Source: Bacillota bacterium (GTDB lineage: Bacteria > Bacillota > Clostridia > Christensenellales > UBA1242). From it: a DNA stretch of 6,180 bases. Below the pieces are notes generated by a model that worked only from the letters and a program-made list of their open reading frames with translations, was not told the origin of the DNA and did not search any database. The stretch lies in the NCBI GenBank assembly GCA_009787915.1, contig WQSK01000058.1, positions 1 to 6,180 on the forward strand. The letters are read 5' to 3'. Position numbers and translations under genes: made by a program. Shown in pieces: positions 1-4,757 of this stretch. Positions within the stretch are counted from its first letter, which is position 1, and each line of letters opens with the position of its first letter.

Positions 1-1353
1 CTTATCGAAAAGGGCGATAAAGTCGGCGTTGGCGTCAGCGGTGGCGAGGACAGCATGGCGTTGTTGCACTTTTTGGATTCACTACGCGAACCCTTTGGCA
101 TTCAGGTCGTTGCGGTCAACGTGAACCACAACATTAGGCCGAACTCGCGAAAAGACACCGCGTTTGTTTCAAAGTTTTGTAAGGACAATAACATCCTTTA
201 CGCAAGTTACAACGTTGACGTGCCGTCATATGCGAAACAAAAACGCATAGGCATTGAACAAGCCGCCCGTATCAAGCGGTATGAAGCCTTCGGTCAAGCA
301 GCAAAGCGTTTTAAACTCACAAAGTTTGCGGTGGCACATCATCAGAGCGACCAGGCGGAAACAATTTTGTTGCATATCTTGCGGGGCTCTGGAATCTCGG
401 GCGCGCGCGGTATGGACATCACAAGGTCGTTCCTTAAATACGACGGTCAAGAACTTGGAGGAACTCACGTTTCGGATTGCCCGCTTGTAAGACCATTTTT
501 GGAAACAAAAAAAACCGATATCGTCGCATATAACTACCGAAACCAAGTCCCAAGCATTTGCGACGAGAGCAACGCCGATTGCCAGTTTGCGCGGAACTTT
601 TTGCGCCAACAAGTCATCCCCCTGCTCCAACGCGAATGGCGAAATGTTGAAAAAAATATTGTTGACTTTGGAAAAAACTGCCGCAATGATGACGAGTATC
701 TTAATAGTATCGTAAACCTTGGCGCACTTATCCATGATGAAAACCATGTGCGTGTACCGCTTAATTTCTTTGCGCATTCCTATCCTGTGATTTCGCGCAT
801 ATTGTTGTCGGCGTTTGAAAAACTTGATGAACGCCAAGACATCGAAAAGAAACACATCGACATCGTAATGACGTTGGCGCAGAGCGGAGAAAATGGTTCT
901 CGGGTCGATTTGCCAAACAGTTTGTACGCCGTCAAAGAATACGAATACATTGCAATTGTACGCAGGGTTCAAGCAACGGCCGTGCGCGAGTTTTCGTTTC
1001 GCATCGGGCATGTTGTGTTCCCTAACTGGGGCACGATTATTACGACAAAAACGATATCGCACAAAGACGCGGTTGCGCGCGGGCTTATGGTCATGGACGT
1101 GGATAAACTCCCTCGTCAAAGCAAATGGCGCACCAGAAAAGACGGCGATGTTTTCACCAAGTTTGGTGGAGGAACAAATACACTTAACAAATATTTGATT
1201 GACAAAAAGATACCAGCAAGACTTCGGGATAAACTCCCTGTGTTGGCGCACGGGAAGGAGGTCTATGCAATTGCGGGTATCGAGATTTCCGAAACCGTAC
1301 GCACCGACCGCGAAACCTTGGACGCGTATGTTGTTGAGTTTATAAAGGACTAA
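1..1353 (+). CDS. tilS: tRNA(Ile)-lysidine synthetase TilS, 5'-truncated by window edge
   Basis: TilS ligates lysine to the wobble cytidine of the CAU-anticodon tRNA-Ile using ATP, so that the tRNA reads AUA and is charged with Ile; it acts in the cytoplasm and is normally essential. The frame is open from base 1 and 450 residues are visible, so only roughly 10-30 N-terminal residues are missing. The PP-loop ATP-binding signature SGGEDS lies at visible residues 13-18 (nt 37-54). It is followed by other family blocks: NVNHNIRPNSRKD, IGIEQAARIKRYEAF, AVAHHQSDQAETILLHILRG, RPFLETKKTDI and ARNFLRQQVIPLL. The C-terminal TilS domain ends with LNKYLIDKKIPARLRDKLPV and IAGIEISETVRT. The ATG at nt 55 lies inside the domain just after the PP-loop and cannot be the real start. 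The gene converges with the leftward gene that ends at 1389. Identification is firm; the true start lies upstream of the window. Confidence 0.96.
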   Translation, partial: LIEKGDKVGVGVSGGEDSMALLHFLDSLREPFGIQVVAVNVNHNIRPNSRKDTAFVSKFCKDNNILYASYNVDVPSYAKQKRIGIEQAARIKRYEAFGQAAKRFKLTKFAVAHHQSDQAETILLHILRGSGISGARGMDITRSFLKYDGQELGGTHVSDCPLVRPFLETKKTDIVAYNYRNQVPSICDESNADCQFARNFLRQQVIPLLQREWRNVEKNIVDFGKNCRNDDEYLNSIVNLGALIHDENHVRVPLNFFAHSYPVISRILLSAFEKLDERQDIEKKHIDIVMTLAQSGENGSRVDLPNSLYAVKEYEYIAIVRRVQATAVREFSFRIGHVVFPNWGTIITTKTISHKDAVARGLMVMDVDKLPRQSKWRTRKDGDVFTKFGGGTNTLNKYLIDKKIPARLRDKLPVLAHGKEVYAIAGIEISETVRTDRETLDAYVVEFIKD

Positions 1354-1368
1354 CCAGCGTACCGCTGG
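1354..1368. terminator. small hairpin between converging genes, weak terminator candidate
   Basis: Perfect 6-bp stem CCAGCG / CGCTGG with a 3-nt loop, starting directly after the tilS TAA. It is the only strong inverted repeat in the 35-bp gap between tilS and the converging gene ending at 1389, so it could serve both directions. Neither side has a clean U-tract: rightward the T-rich stretch is broken (AGTTGCTTCGCGTTGTTT), and leftward it reads TTAGTCCTTTAT. It may therefore be only a weak or partial terminator. Confidence 0.4.
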
Positions 1369-1388
1369 ACCTAGTTGCTTCGCGTTGT

Positions 1389-2105
1389 TTAACCCAAATG
1401 CTCTATTTTGTCCATGACTTGTTCCTCGTTATCGCAATCCCAGTCGAACACAACGATTTTTTCTTTGAGCAATTTAATGTCAAGGCTCATACACCGTGTT
1501 CCGCAGGCTTTTAAAAACCATGCAAAATCGACAAACCGTTTTTGATAGCGTGCCAGTTTTCGCACTGCCCCGTCAATTGTTTGCTCGGTAATTTTGTCAC
1601 CGCGGTGAATCGCGACCTCGAACGGATACGCGGGGTTTGTGCGCTGTAACAAAACATAATCTTCTGGACACCCGTCAATTGCGCGCGGAGAGTTCCCTTT
1701 CCACATCTCAATGCAACTGTTAAATATTTTTGGAAAAAGGTCTACCCCCCCCCACAAATCTATCCGCTGTCTTGCCCAAGTCAGTTTGTCCTCGCGCTGT
1801 AGCCCGCGTCCATGCCAAACCTCGACGTATTGGGTCAAGTCATTGCTCGCCAGTTTTTCTTTCATCGGTTCGATATCTTGCGGTCCCCACATTGTGACGA
1901 AAGGTGTACTCTGCATATCCCGTTGTTTCACCAAATAGGCAAAATGTGAATCATATTTTTCGTTAAACCCCTGTTCTTTTATGTCAACAAACAACTTGTC
2001 AAAGTCCGAAATCGGATAGCGAATATTTTCGTTCCCAAAATCCGTGGGGAGTCCCCAAATCTTCAGGAGATTCCGCTTTGTAAATTTTCTTGGGGTGTTT
2101 CGCAT
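1389..2105 (-). CDS. hypothetical protein, 238 aa, function not recognised
   Basis: I do not recognise a family. The predicted product is a soluble, mixed charged protein with no signal peptide or membrane segment. It is rich in aromatic residues (many Trp and Phe) and in Asp. Stretches that stand out are TPFVTMWGPQDIEPMKEKL, YVEVWHGRGLQREDKLTWAR, and near the C-terminus KIVVFDWDCDNEEQVMDKI; the last is an acidic segment after a beta-strand, suggestive but not a diagnosed motif. The start is well supported: ATG at 2105 with AGGAG at 2120-2116, ten bases upstream. It is the last gene of the leftward run. An interrupted coding-like frame overlaps its first 43 bp and its promoter at 2470-2498 may serve both. 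A run of nine G (plus-strand C9 at 1745-1753) inside the codons for LWGGV is a candidate slippage tract. The gene converges on tilS. Confidence 0.8.
   Translation of the reverse strand: MRNTPRKFTKRNLLKIWGLPTDFGNENIRYPISDFDKLFVDIKEQGFNEKYDSHFAYLVKQRDMQSTPFVTMWGPQDIEPMKEKLASNDLTQYVEVWHGRGLQREDKLTWARQRIDLWGGVDLFPKIFNSCIEMWKGNSPRAIDGCPEDYVLLQRTNPAYPFEVAIHRGDKITEQTIDGAVRKLARYQKRFVDFAWFLKACGTRCMSLDIKLLKEKIVVFDWDCDNEEQVMDKIEHLG
1745..1753 (-). repeat. G9 mononucleotide tract inside the 238-aa coding region
   Basis: Nine consecutive C on the plus strand, read as G9 in the coding strand of the gene at 1389-2105, encode part of TGG-GGG-GGG-GTA (Trp-Gly-Gly-Val). At the observed length the frame is open on both sides. 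A change of one base would frameshift the protein about midway and truncate it. It is the only G/C homopolymer of this length in the window. Confidence 0.9.
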
Positions 2106-2461
2106 CCGTGTTTTACTCCTTTTATTGCAAGCCAGAAATTATGTATATCTACTTCCGCCATTCTGGCATGAACACAATTACTCTCGAACCTGCTGATTTG
2201 ACTTCTTTTCGTAGAAGCAAGGATTTCAGGGCGTTGACACCCAGCCTTTGCACAATCATCCCTAAAAGCAATACCCAGAAACTTAAGCCTCCCCTCATCG
2301 CCATCTTCAACAATTCACACGCAACTTCTGTCTACCTGAACTTCTTCAACTTCTTTTTGATTGTACCAAGCATCAAACATATCGACCAGCCAAGTCGAAT
2401 ATTTGGATTTAGTATTGTGACAGTTATTCTTGCTGTCTTTATGTCTGCATCCAACTCCCAT
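2063..2461 (-). pseudogene. coding-like frame interrupted by one in-frame TGA (48-aa ORF plus 83 further codons)
   Basis: From ATG at 2461 the frame runs 48 codons (beginning MGVGCRHKDSKNNCHN) to a TGA at 2317-2315, then continues open for 83 codons to TGA at 2065-2063. Both halves look coding: by hand count the first codon base is a purine in about two thirds of codons before the TGA and about three quarters after it, and the composition is rich in Lys, Glu, Asp, Arg and Cys. A codon-aligned open frame on the plus strand across the same interval fits as its antisense shadow. The ATG sits 8 nt after a consensus -10 box and has no Shine-Dalgarno, suggesting a leaderless start. Cysteines occur at residues 5, 14 and 47 and repeatedly after the TGA. 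The last 43 bp overlap the 238-aa gene. It could be a gene broken by a nonsense change, a read-through or recoded gene, a 48-aa protein with a chance tail, or part of a noncoding leader. No family recognised. Confidence 0.4.
2131..2167. repeat. inverted repeat upstream of the 238-aa gene
   Basis: Perfect 7-bp arms GCCAGAA (2131-2137) and TTCTGGC (2161-2167) with a 23-nt loop. In the leftward transcript this hairpin would end about 10 nt before the AGGAG ribosome-binding site of the 238-aa gene, so it could affect translation. There is no T-run after it, so it is not an intrinsic terminator. Chance cannot be excluded. Confidence 0.35.
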
Positions 2462-2469
2462 AATACGGC

Positions 2470-2498
2470 ATTATAGCATAAAAACCGCGCTTAGTCAA
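2470..2498 (-). promoter_or_regulatory. strong sigma70-type promoter for the interrupted ORF and the 238-aa gene
   Basis: On the minus strand: -35 TTGACT (2498-2493), 17-nt spacer, -10 TATAAT (2475-2470). This is the closest match to consensus in the window. Transcription should begin around 2463-2461, on or next to the ATG at 2461. The -35 box contains the TGA stop (2497-2495) of the upstream membrane-protein gene. Confidence 0.8.
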
Positions 2499-3025
2499 GG
2501 GTGCGTTTTTGGAATCAAAAAAGTCATGGTTTCCGCGTCAACGATGAACTCGGTGTTTTGACCAACAAGTTTGTGTAACTCCCTATGCGCGCGGCGACCG
2601 ATGTTATTTATGGTTACTTGTTCGTCTTGGGTTCCGCCCAAATTAAAAGATAAATCAACCATATTGTTCTCAAAACGTCTGCGGTGGGCGTAACTCACAT
2701 GACGGCGAACATCTAAAATCCTGCAAGTTGTACGACGACCATTTGCAATTGCGGCTTGGAGCATACGGCGCGGACGCTTGCCCGAGAGCACGTTTGCGAT
2801 AACCATACCAATCGCCACAATCCCAAGCATCGCCGCCACCGATATCCCAAAGTATAACATCGCCTCGGCACCGCCTGTCATATTTCTTAAATCGGCACCA
2901 AACCAAAGCCCTACCATTAACAACGCGCTTAAAACCGCACCGATACCAAGGTTAATCAAAGGTTGTAAACTTGGGAGTTTCCGCCCGTCCATGCTCGCCA
3001 AAATGAAACGCTGTTTTTTATTCAT
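2495..3025 (-). CDS. two-helix membrane protein with soluble C-terminal domain, unknown function
   Basis: A 176-residue protein with two hydrophobic segments at about residues 22-44 and 56-80, separated by a short polar loop. A basic cluster KRPRR after helix 2 suggests that the tails face the cytoplasm by the positive-inside rule. The C-terminal region (about 90-176) looks strand-rich and soluble, with a basic stretch RRHVSYAHRRRF near residues 107-118, then MVDLSFNL and TEFIVDAETMTFLIP. This layout, helices then a small beta domain, resembles DUF3592-like membrane proteins, but I cannot assign it. The ATG at 3025 has no Shine-Dalgarno; a TATAGT box ends 5 nt before it, so it may be leaderless. 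It lies 11 bp after the GNAT gene and could also be co-transcribed with it. Its TGA stop is inside the -35 box of the next promoter. Confidence 0.75.
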   Translation of the reverse strand: MNKKQRFILASMDGRKLPSLQPLINLGIGAVLSALLMVGLWFGADLRNMTGGAEAMLYFGISVAAMLGIVAIGMVIANVLSGKRPRRMLQAAIANGRRTTCRILDVRRHVSYAHRRRFENNMVDLSFNLGGTQDEQVTINNIGRRAHRELHKLVGQNTEFIVDAETMTFLIPKTHP

Positions 3026-3030
3026 GATTG

Positions 3031-3059
3031 ACTATATCATATGCTATCGGAAACTGCAA
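3031..3059 (-). promoter_or_regulatory. putative promoter placing the membrane-protein start at +1
   Basis: On the minus strand: TTGCAG (3059-3054), 17-nt spacer, TATAGT (3036-3031), then 5 nt to the ATG at 3025. The -10 matches 5 of 6 and the -35 only 3 of 6. It lies over the end of the GNAT coding region. The missing Shine-Dalgarno makes a leaderless message plausible. Confidence 0.45.
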
Positions 3060-3684
3060 GTATTCTGTCCTTAATTAAAAGGCGGTGCCCCTCGTCTTGG
3101 TATCTGTCCTCCATATCGAGGTCGATGAACTTGTTGTCCCACGGAACAACTGCTTTCCCGCAAAGCGAAAAACTGTACACCAGCGGTCTGCCGTCATTGA
3201 TGTTGTATTGGCTGTCTTTTGGGTTTGTATAAAACTCACACGACTGCATGATGCGCTCGTACAAGGGCTGGGCTTCTGCGTTCCAAACCCCATATGTCCA
3301 CAGGCGCAGGGTTTCTTTCCCTTTGTACTGTTTGCCAAGTTCAATCACATCCAACAATGCGCGTGCACCAAAGCCCTTGCCCCTGTATTTTGGTAAAATC
3401 GCAAAACTGTGAACCCAGAGGTCTTTTTTGTGTTTTGGCATCTCGTAAAGACCAATCGTCCCAATCGGTTCCTTCCCAAGCATAATAAGGTACGGGCGCA
3501 ATTTTATATCGCGTTCGGTTTCGCCAGACAAAAAATCTTTATAGTCAATATAGGTAAGCCCATACGAGTGCGGAAAACATTCAATCGCAATCTTGGCAGA
3601 GGCAACCAAGGTTTTTTCTGACAAAATTTCAAGTTTAACCTCGCTGACACTGTCACCAACACTAGTTGTTGTCTTTTTCGACAC
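3037..3684 (-). CDS. GNAT-family N-acetyltransferase
   Basis: GNAT enzymes transfer an acetyl group from acetyl-CoA to an amine; the substrate cannot be told from this sequence. With the start at 3684 the protein has 215 residues. The core shows a beta-strand segment EPIGTIGLYEMP, then WVHSFAILPKYRGKGFGARAL, which carries the acetyl-CoA pyrophosphate-binding motif R-x-x-G-x-G (RGKGFG, about residues 101-106). A later PLYERIMQ segment fits the motif B region. The frame is open to a GTG at 3735, but that start has no ribosome site and overlaps the MazG-like gene by 47 bp. AGGGA at 3698-3694 stands 6 nt before an in-frame TTG (3687) and 9 nt before a GTG (3684), just after the upstream TAA (3691-3689), so I prefer the start at 3684 or 3687. 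It is translationally close to the MazG-like gene and probably in the same transcript. Confidence 0.8.
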   Translation of the reverse strand: MSKKTTTSVGDSVSEVKLEILSEKTLVASAKIAIECFPHSYGLTYIDYKDFLSGETERDIKLRPYLIMLGKEPIGTIGLYEMPKHKKDLWVHSFAILPKYRGKGFGARALLDVIELGKQYKGKETLRLWTYGVWNAEAQPLYERIMQSCEFYTNPKDSQYNINDGRPLVYSFSLCGKAVVPWDNKFIDLDMEDRYQDEGHRLLIKDRILAVSDSI

Positions 3685-3688
3685 CAAG

Positions 3689-4018
3689 TTATTTCCCTGC
3701 ACCCGAACGGTCGCCGTTACCCGAAAACTTGGCACCGTGGCGGGCTTTTAGTTTGGCGATGTTTTTCTCGGCACAATCTTCCATTGTAAAACCAAACGCG
3801 TCGCACAACTCGGCAAGGTACCACAGCACATCCCCGATTTCTTTCCGCAGGTTTTCAAGGTCAAGTTCCCCACCGACCGTATAGTGTTTTTTAAACATCT
3901 CGTGAATCTCGCCCGTTTCGCCTGCGATGCCCAACAAGGCGTTCACGATTTGGTCCTTGTTGCTCTCGTATGGGCATTTCGTGACCATTGCTTTCTTTTG
4001 GTATTCATTAAAGTCCAT
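3689..4018 (-). CDS. MazG-like nucleotide pyrophosphohydrolase
   Basis: A 109-residue protein of the all-alpha NTP pyrophosphohydrolase superfamily. These enzymes hydrolyse (d)NTPs to NMP plus pyrophosphate and typically remove noncanonical nucleotides. The metal-binding pattern is visible as GETGEIHE (E34, E37 and possibly E40) followed by KEIGDVLWYL (E60-x-x-D63), with the usual helical spacing. The length matches small single-domain MazG-like proteins rather than the two-domain MazG of E. coli. I chose ATG 4018; the upstream in-frame TTG at 4024 overlaps the -10 box. TATAAT at 4029-4024 ends 5 nt before the ATG and there is no Shine-Dalgarno, so the message is probably leaderless. The XRE gene lies 29 bp upstream and the GNAT start immediately follows. 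The C-terminal tail is Gly/Ser-rich and looks disordered. Superfamily assignment is confident; the substrate is unknown. Confidence 0.88.
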   Translation of the reverse strand: MDFNEYQKKAMVTKCPYESNKDQIVNALLGIAGETGEIHEMFKKHYTVGGELDLENLRKEIGDVLWYLAELCDAFGFTMEDCAEKNIAKLKARHGAKFSGNGDRSGAGK

Positions 4019-4023
4019 GCTCA

Positions 4024-4051
4024 ATTATATCACAGGCAAAGATTAACTCAA
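4024..4051 (-). promoter_or_regulatory. promoter of the MazG-like gene, leaderless arrangement
   Basis: On the minus strand: TTGAGT (4051-4046), 16-nt spacer, TATAAT (4029-4024), then 5 nt to the ATG at 4018. The -10 is perfect and the -35 matches 4 of 6. The TGA stop of the XRE gene (4050-4048) lies inside the -35 box. Confidence 0.65.
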
Positions 4052-4287
4052 ATAATTTTTCGAATAAAATTTGATATTTCGTCGTCGCCTAGACCAAGTG
4101 CCCTTAGGTAATCAATGACCTCTATGACGTCAAGCCTGCGCTCTCTTGTTTCTACCCTTGCGATATAGCAATTCGACACGCCCAATGTCTTTGCAAGGTC
4201 CCTCTGGGTTTGGCCATTCTTTTTCCGCAAAGCAACAAGACCCTCCACAAGCGCAGAATATCGCTCGTCAAAAATGCTTTTTTTCAT
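4048..4287 (-). CDS. XRE-family helix-turn-helix transcriptional regulator
   Basis: A 79-residue protein that is essentially one lambda-repressor-like DNA-binding domain. Helices 2-3 of the HTH are clear: TQRDLAKTLGVSNCYIARVE (about residues 27-46), followed by the common family continuation TRERRLDVIEVIDYLRALG. No sensor, peptidase or dimerisation domain is present. The length suits a small dimeric repressor that binds an inverted repeat. The ATG at 4287 has no Shine-Dalgarno; a weak -10 (CAAAAT) ends 6 nt before it. It is divergent from the 88-aa gene, and the 97-bp gap contains two palindromes with the same TTGCTA half-site, which suggests that this protein represses that gene and itself. 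Downstream lie the MazG-like and GNAT genes on the same strand. It could be of phage or mobile-element origin, but nothing else here supports that. Confidence 0.88.
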   Translation of the reverse strand: MKKSIFDERYSALVEGLVALRKKNGQTQRDLAKTLGVSNCYIARVETRERRLDVIEVIDYLRALGLGDDEISNFIRKII

Positions 4288-4293
4288 GCACTC

Positions 4294-4323
4294 ATTTTGC
4301 TAGCAAAAAACACTTGCTATCAA
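4294..4323 (-). promoter_or_regulatory. weak candidate promoter of the XRE regulator gene
   Basis: On the minus strand: TTGATA (4323-4318), 18-nt spacer, CAAAAT (4299-4294), then 6 nt to the ATG at 4287. Each box matches 4 of 6. The smaller palindrome covers the -10 and the larger one covers the -35, as expected for autorepression. Sequence support is modest. Confidence 0.35.
4295..4308. promoter_or_regulatory. operator-like palindrome O2, near the XRE start
   Basis: A perfect 14-bp palindrome, TTTTGCTAGCAAAA, containing the same TTGCTA and TAGCAA half-sites as the larger palindrome nearby, here overlapping by two bases. Its centre is about 22 bp, roughly two helical turns, from the centre of the larger one. 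It is a likely second binding site for the divergent XRE protein. Confidence 0.55.
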
Positions 4324-4335
4324 ATTGATAGCAAG
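4313..4335. promoter_or_regulatory. operator-like palindrome O1 over the promoter of the 88-aa gene
   Basis: A perfect inverted repeat with 11-bp arms (CTTGCTATCAA and its complement) around a single central A. It covers the -35 box and nearly the whole spacer of the rightward promoter, and ends one base before its -10. That is the classic position for a repressor that excludes RNA polymerase. The adjacent XRE gene is the obvious source of the repressor. Confidence 0.75.
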
Positions 4336-4342
4336 ATATAAT
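4314..4342 (+). promoter_or_regulatory. promoter of the 88-aa gene
   Basis: TTGCTA (4314-4319), 17-nt spacer, TATAAT (4337-4342). The -10 is perfect and the -35 matches 4 of 6. Transcription would start near 4349, giving a leader of about 35 nt that contains the ribosome-binding site, unlike the leaderless neighbours. Confidence 0.75.
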
Positions 4343-4370
4343 TAAACATCGGTTATCCGAAATTAATAAT

Positions 4371-4377
4371 AAGGAGG
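4371..4377 (+). promoter_or_regulatory. strong Shine-Dalgarno of the 88-aa gene
   Basis: AAGGAGG placed 7 nt before the ATG at 4385. It is the strongest ribosome-binding site in the window and fixes the start. It also shows that the ribosomes of this organism use anti-SD pairing even though several neighbouring genes lack an SD. Confidence 0.85.
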
Positions 4378-4384
4378 AAAGCAA

Positions 4385-4651
4385 ATGGCGACAAAGGAAT
4401 ATCAGGATAAACAAGACCAAATGGGGCGATTGTTGTTCGAGGTAATCAAGATGGCGGGCGAGCCCGAAAACCAAGGTGCCTTGGGTGGTTTGAAACACAT
4501 GATTTTGGGCGACGCAGGCACGGCGTTGGCGGTGCAATTGGAAAAAGCAGGCGTGAAAATGTCCGACGGCACCAAATACGTTGTGACAAGTCCTGAAAGT
4601 GCGTACTCGGAAAAATGCAAGGCAATGCAACCGAGAGAAGTCGATTTATAA
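4385..4651 (+). CDS. hypothetical protein, 88 aa, under apparent XRE repressor control
   Basis: I do not recognise a family. The product is soluble, with no signal peptide or membrane helix. The N-terminal half looks helical and amphipathic (YQDKQDQMGRLLFEVIKMAG). A Gly/Ala-rich middle follows (GALGGLKHMILGDAGTALAV), then a probable strand segment DGTKYVVTSPESAYSEKC, with one Cys near the end. It is a one-gene transcription unit: an operator-covered promoter at 4314-4342, a strong AAGGAGG site, and an intrinsic terminator from 4675. The strong translation signals together with an operator suggest a product that is abundant when derepressed. The divergent XRE gene is its likely regulator. The pair does not match any toxin-antitoxin layout I know, since those are usually co-directional. 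The coding status is well supported; the function is unknown. Confidence 0.82.
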   Translation: MATKEYQDKQDQMGRLLFEVIKMAGEPENQGALGGLKHMILGDAGTALAVQLEKAGVKMSDGTKYVVTSPESAYSEKCKAMQPREVDL

Positions 4652-4674
4652 TTGTACTTCGCAATCGTGTTTTT

Positions 4675-4706
4675 AAAAAGGCACCCCACCAAGAGGGTGC
4701 TTTTTT
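4675..4706 (+). terminator. intrinsic terminator after the 88-aa gene
   Basis: Stem GCACCC (4681-4686) / GGGTGC (4695-4700) with an 8-nt loop, extended by a G-U pair and an A5/T5 pairing, and followed by TTTTTT. A textbook rho-independent terminator about 25 nt after the stop codon; the preceding A-run could let it work in the reverse direction as well. Confidence 0.9.
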
Positions 4707-4722
4707 GTACGGTTAAAATATG

Positions 4723-4751
4723 TTGCGCTCTGCTTGGAATCATGATACTAT
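4723..4751 (+). promoter_or_regulatory. promoter of the Nudix gene, leaderless arrangement
   Basis: TTGCGC (4723-4728), 17-nt spacer, TACTAT (4746-4751), then 6 nt to the ATG at 4758. The -10 matches 5 of 6 and the -35 matches 4 of 6. It lies just after the terminator of the previous gene, and there is no Shine-Dalgarno before the ATG. Confidence 0.6.
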
Positions 4752-4757
4752 GCACTT

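Noticed and set aside
226..1251. Long minus-strand open frame (341 codons) opposite tilS
   Set aside because: Antisense shadow of the well-supported TilS coding frame; no recognisable domain.
2149..2304. Minus-strand ORF of 51 codons beginning MAMRGGLSFWVLLLGMIV, with one hydrophobic segment
   Set aside because: No ribosome-binding site, and it overlaps the better-supported interrupted frame in another phase. It could still be a small membrane peptide, but evidence is insufficient to list it.
2106..2470. Possible tmRNA, RNase P RNA or other large structured RNA behind the strong promoter
   Set aside because: The roughly 360-nt size is tempting, and a GGTTCGA string occurs on the minus strand, but there is no tRNA-like acceptor/T-arm pairing, no ANDNYALAA-like tag, and no RNase P conserved blocks such as GAGGAAAGTCC.
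2090..2476. Plus-strand open frame of 128 codons covering the gap between the 238-aa gene and the membrane-protein gene
   Set aside because: It starts with TTG, has no Shine-Dalgarno, overlaps the 238-aa gene start, and its composition (almost no Gly or Glu, many Phe, Ser, Leu) is that expected of the codon-aligned antisense of the minus-strand frame.
3689..3735. Upstream GTG start of the GNAT gene at 3735
   Set aside because: It would overlap the MazG-like gene by 47 bp and lacks a ribosome-binding site, whereas AGGGA is well placed before the TTG/GTG pair at 3687/3684.
4048..4651. Toxin-antitoxin module formed by the XRE gene and the 88-aa gene
   Set aside because: The genes are divergent rather than co-transcribed, and the 88-aa protein shows no toxin motif I know; a repressor-target pair explains the layout better.
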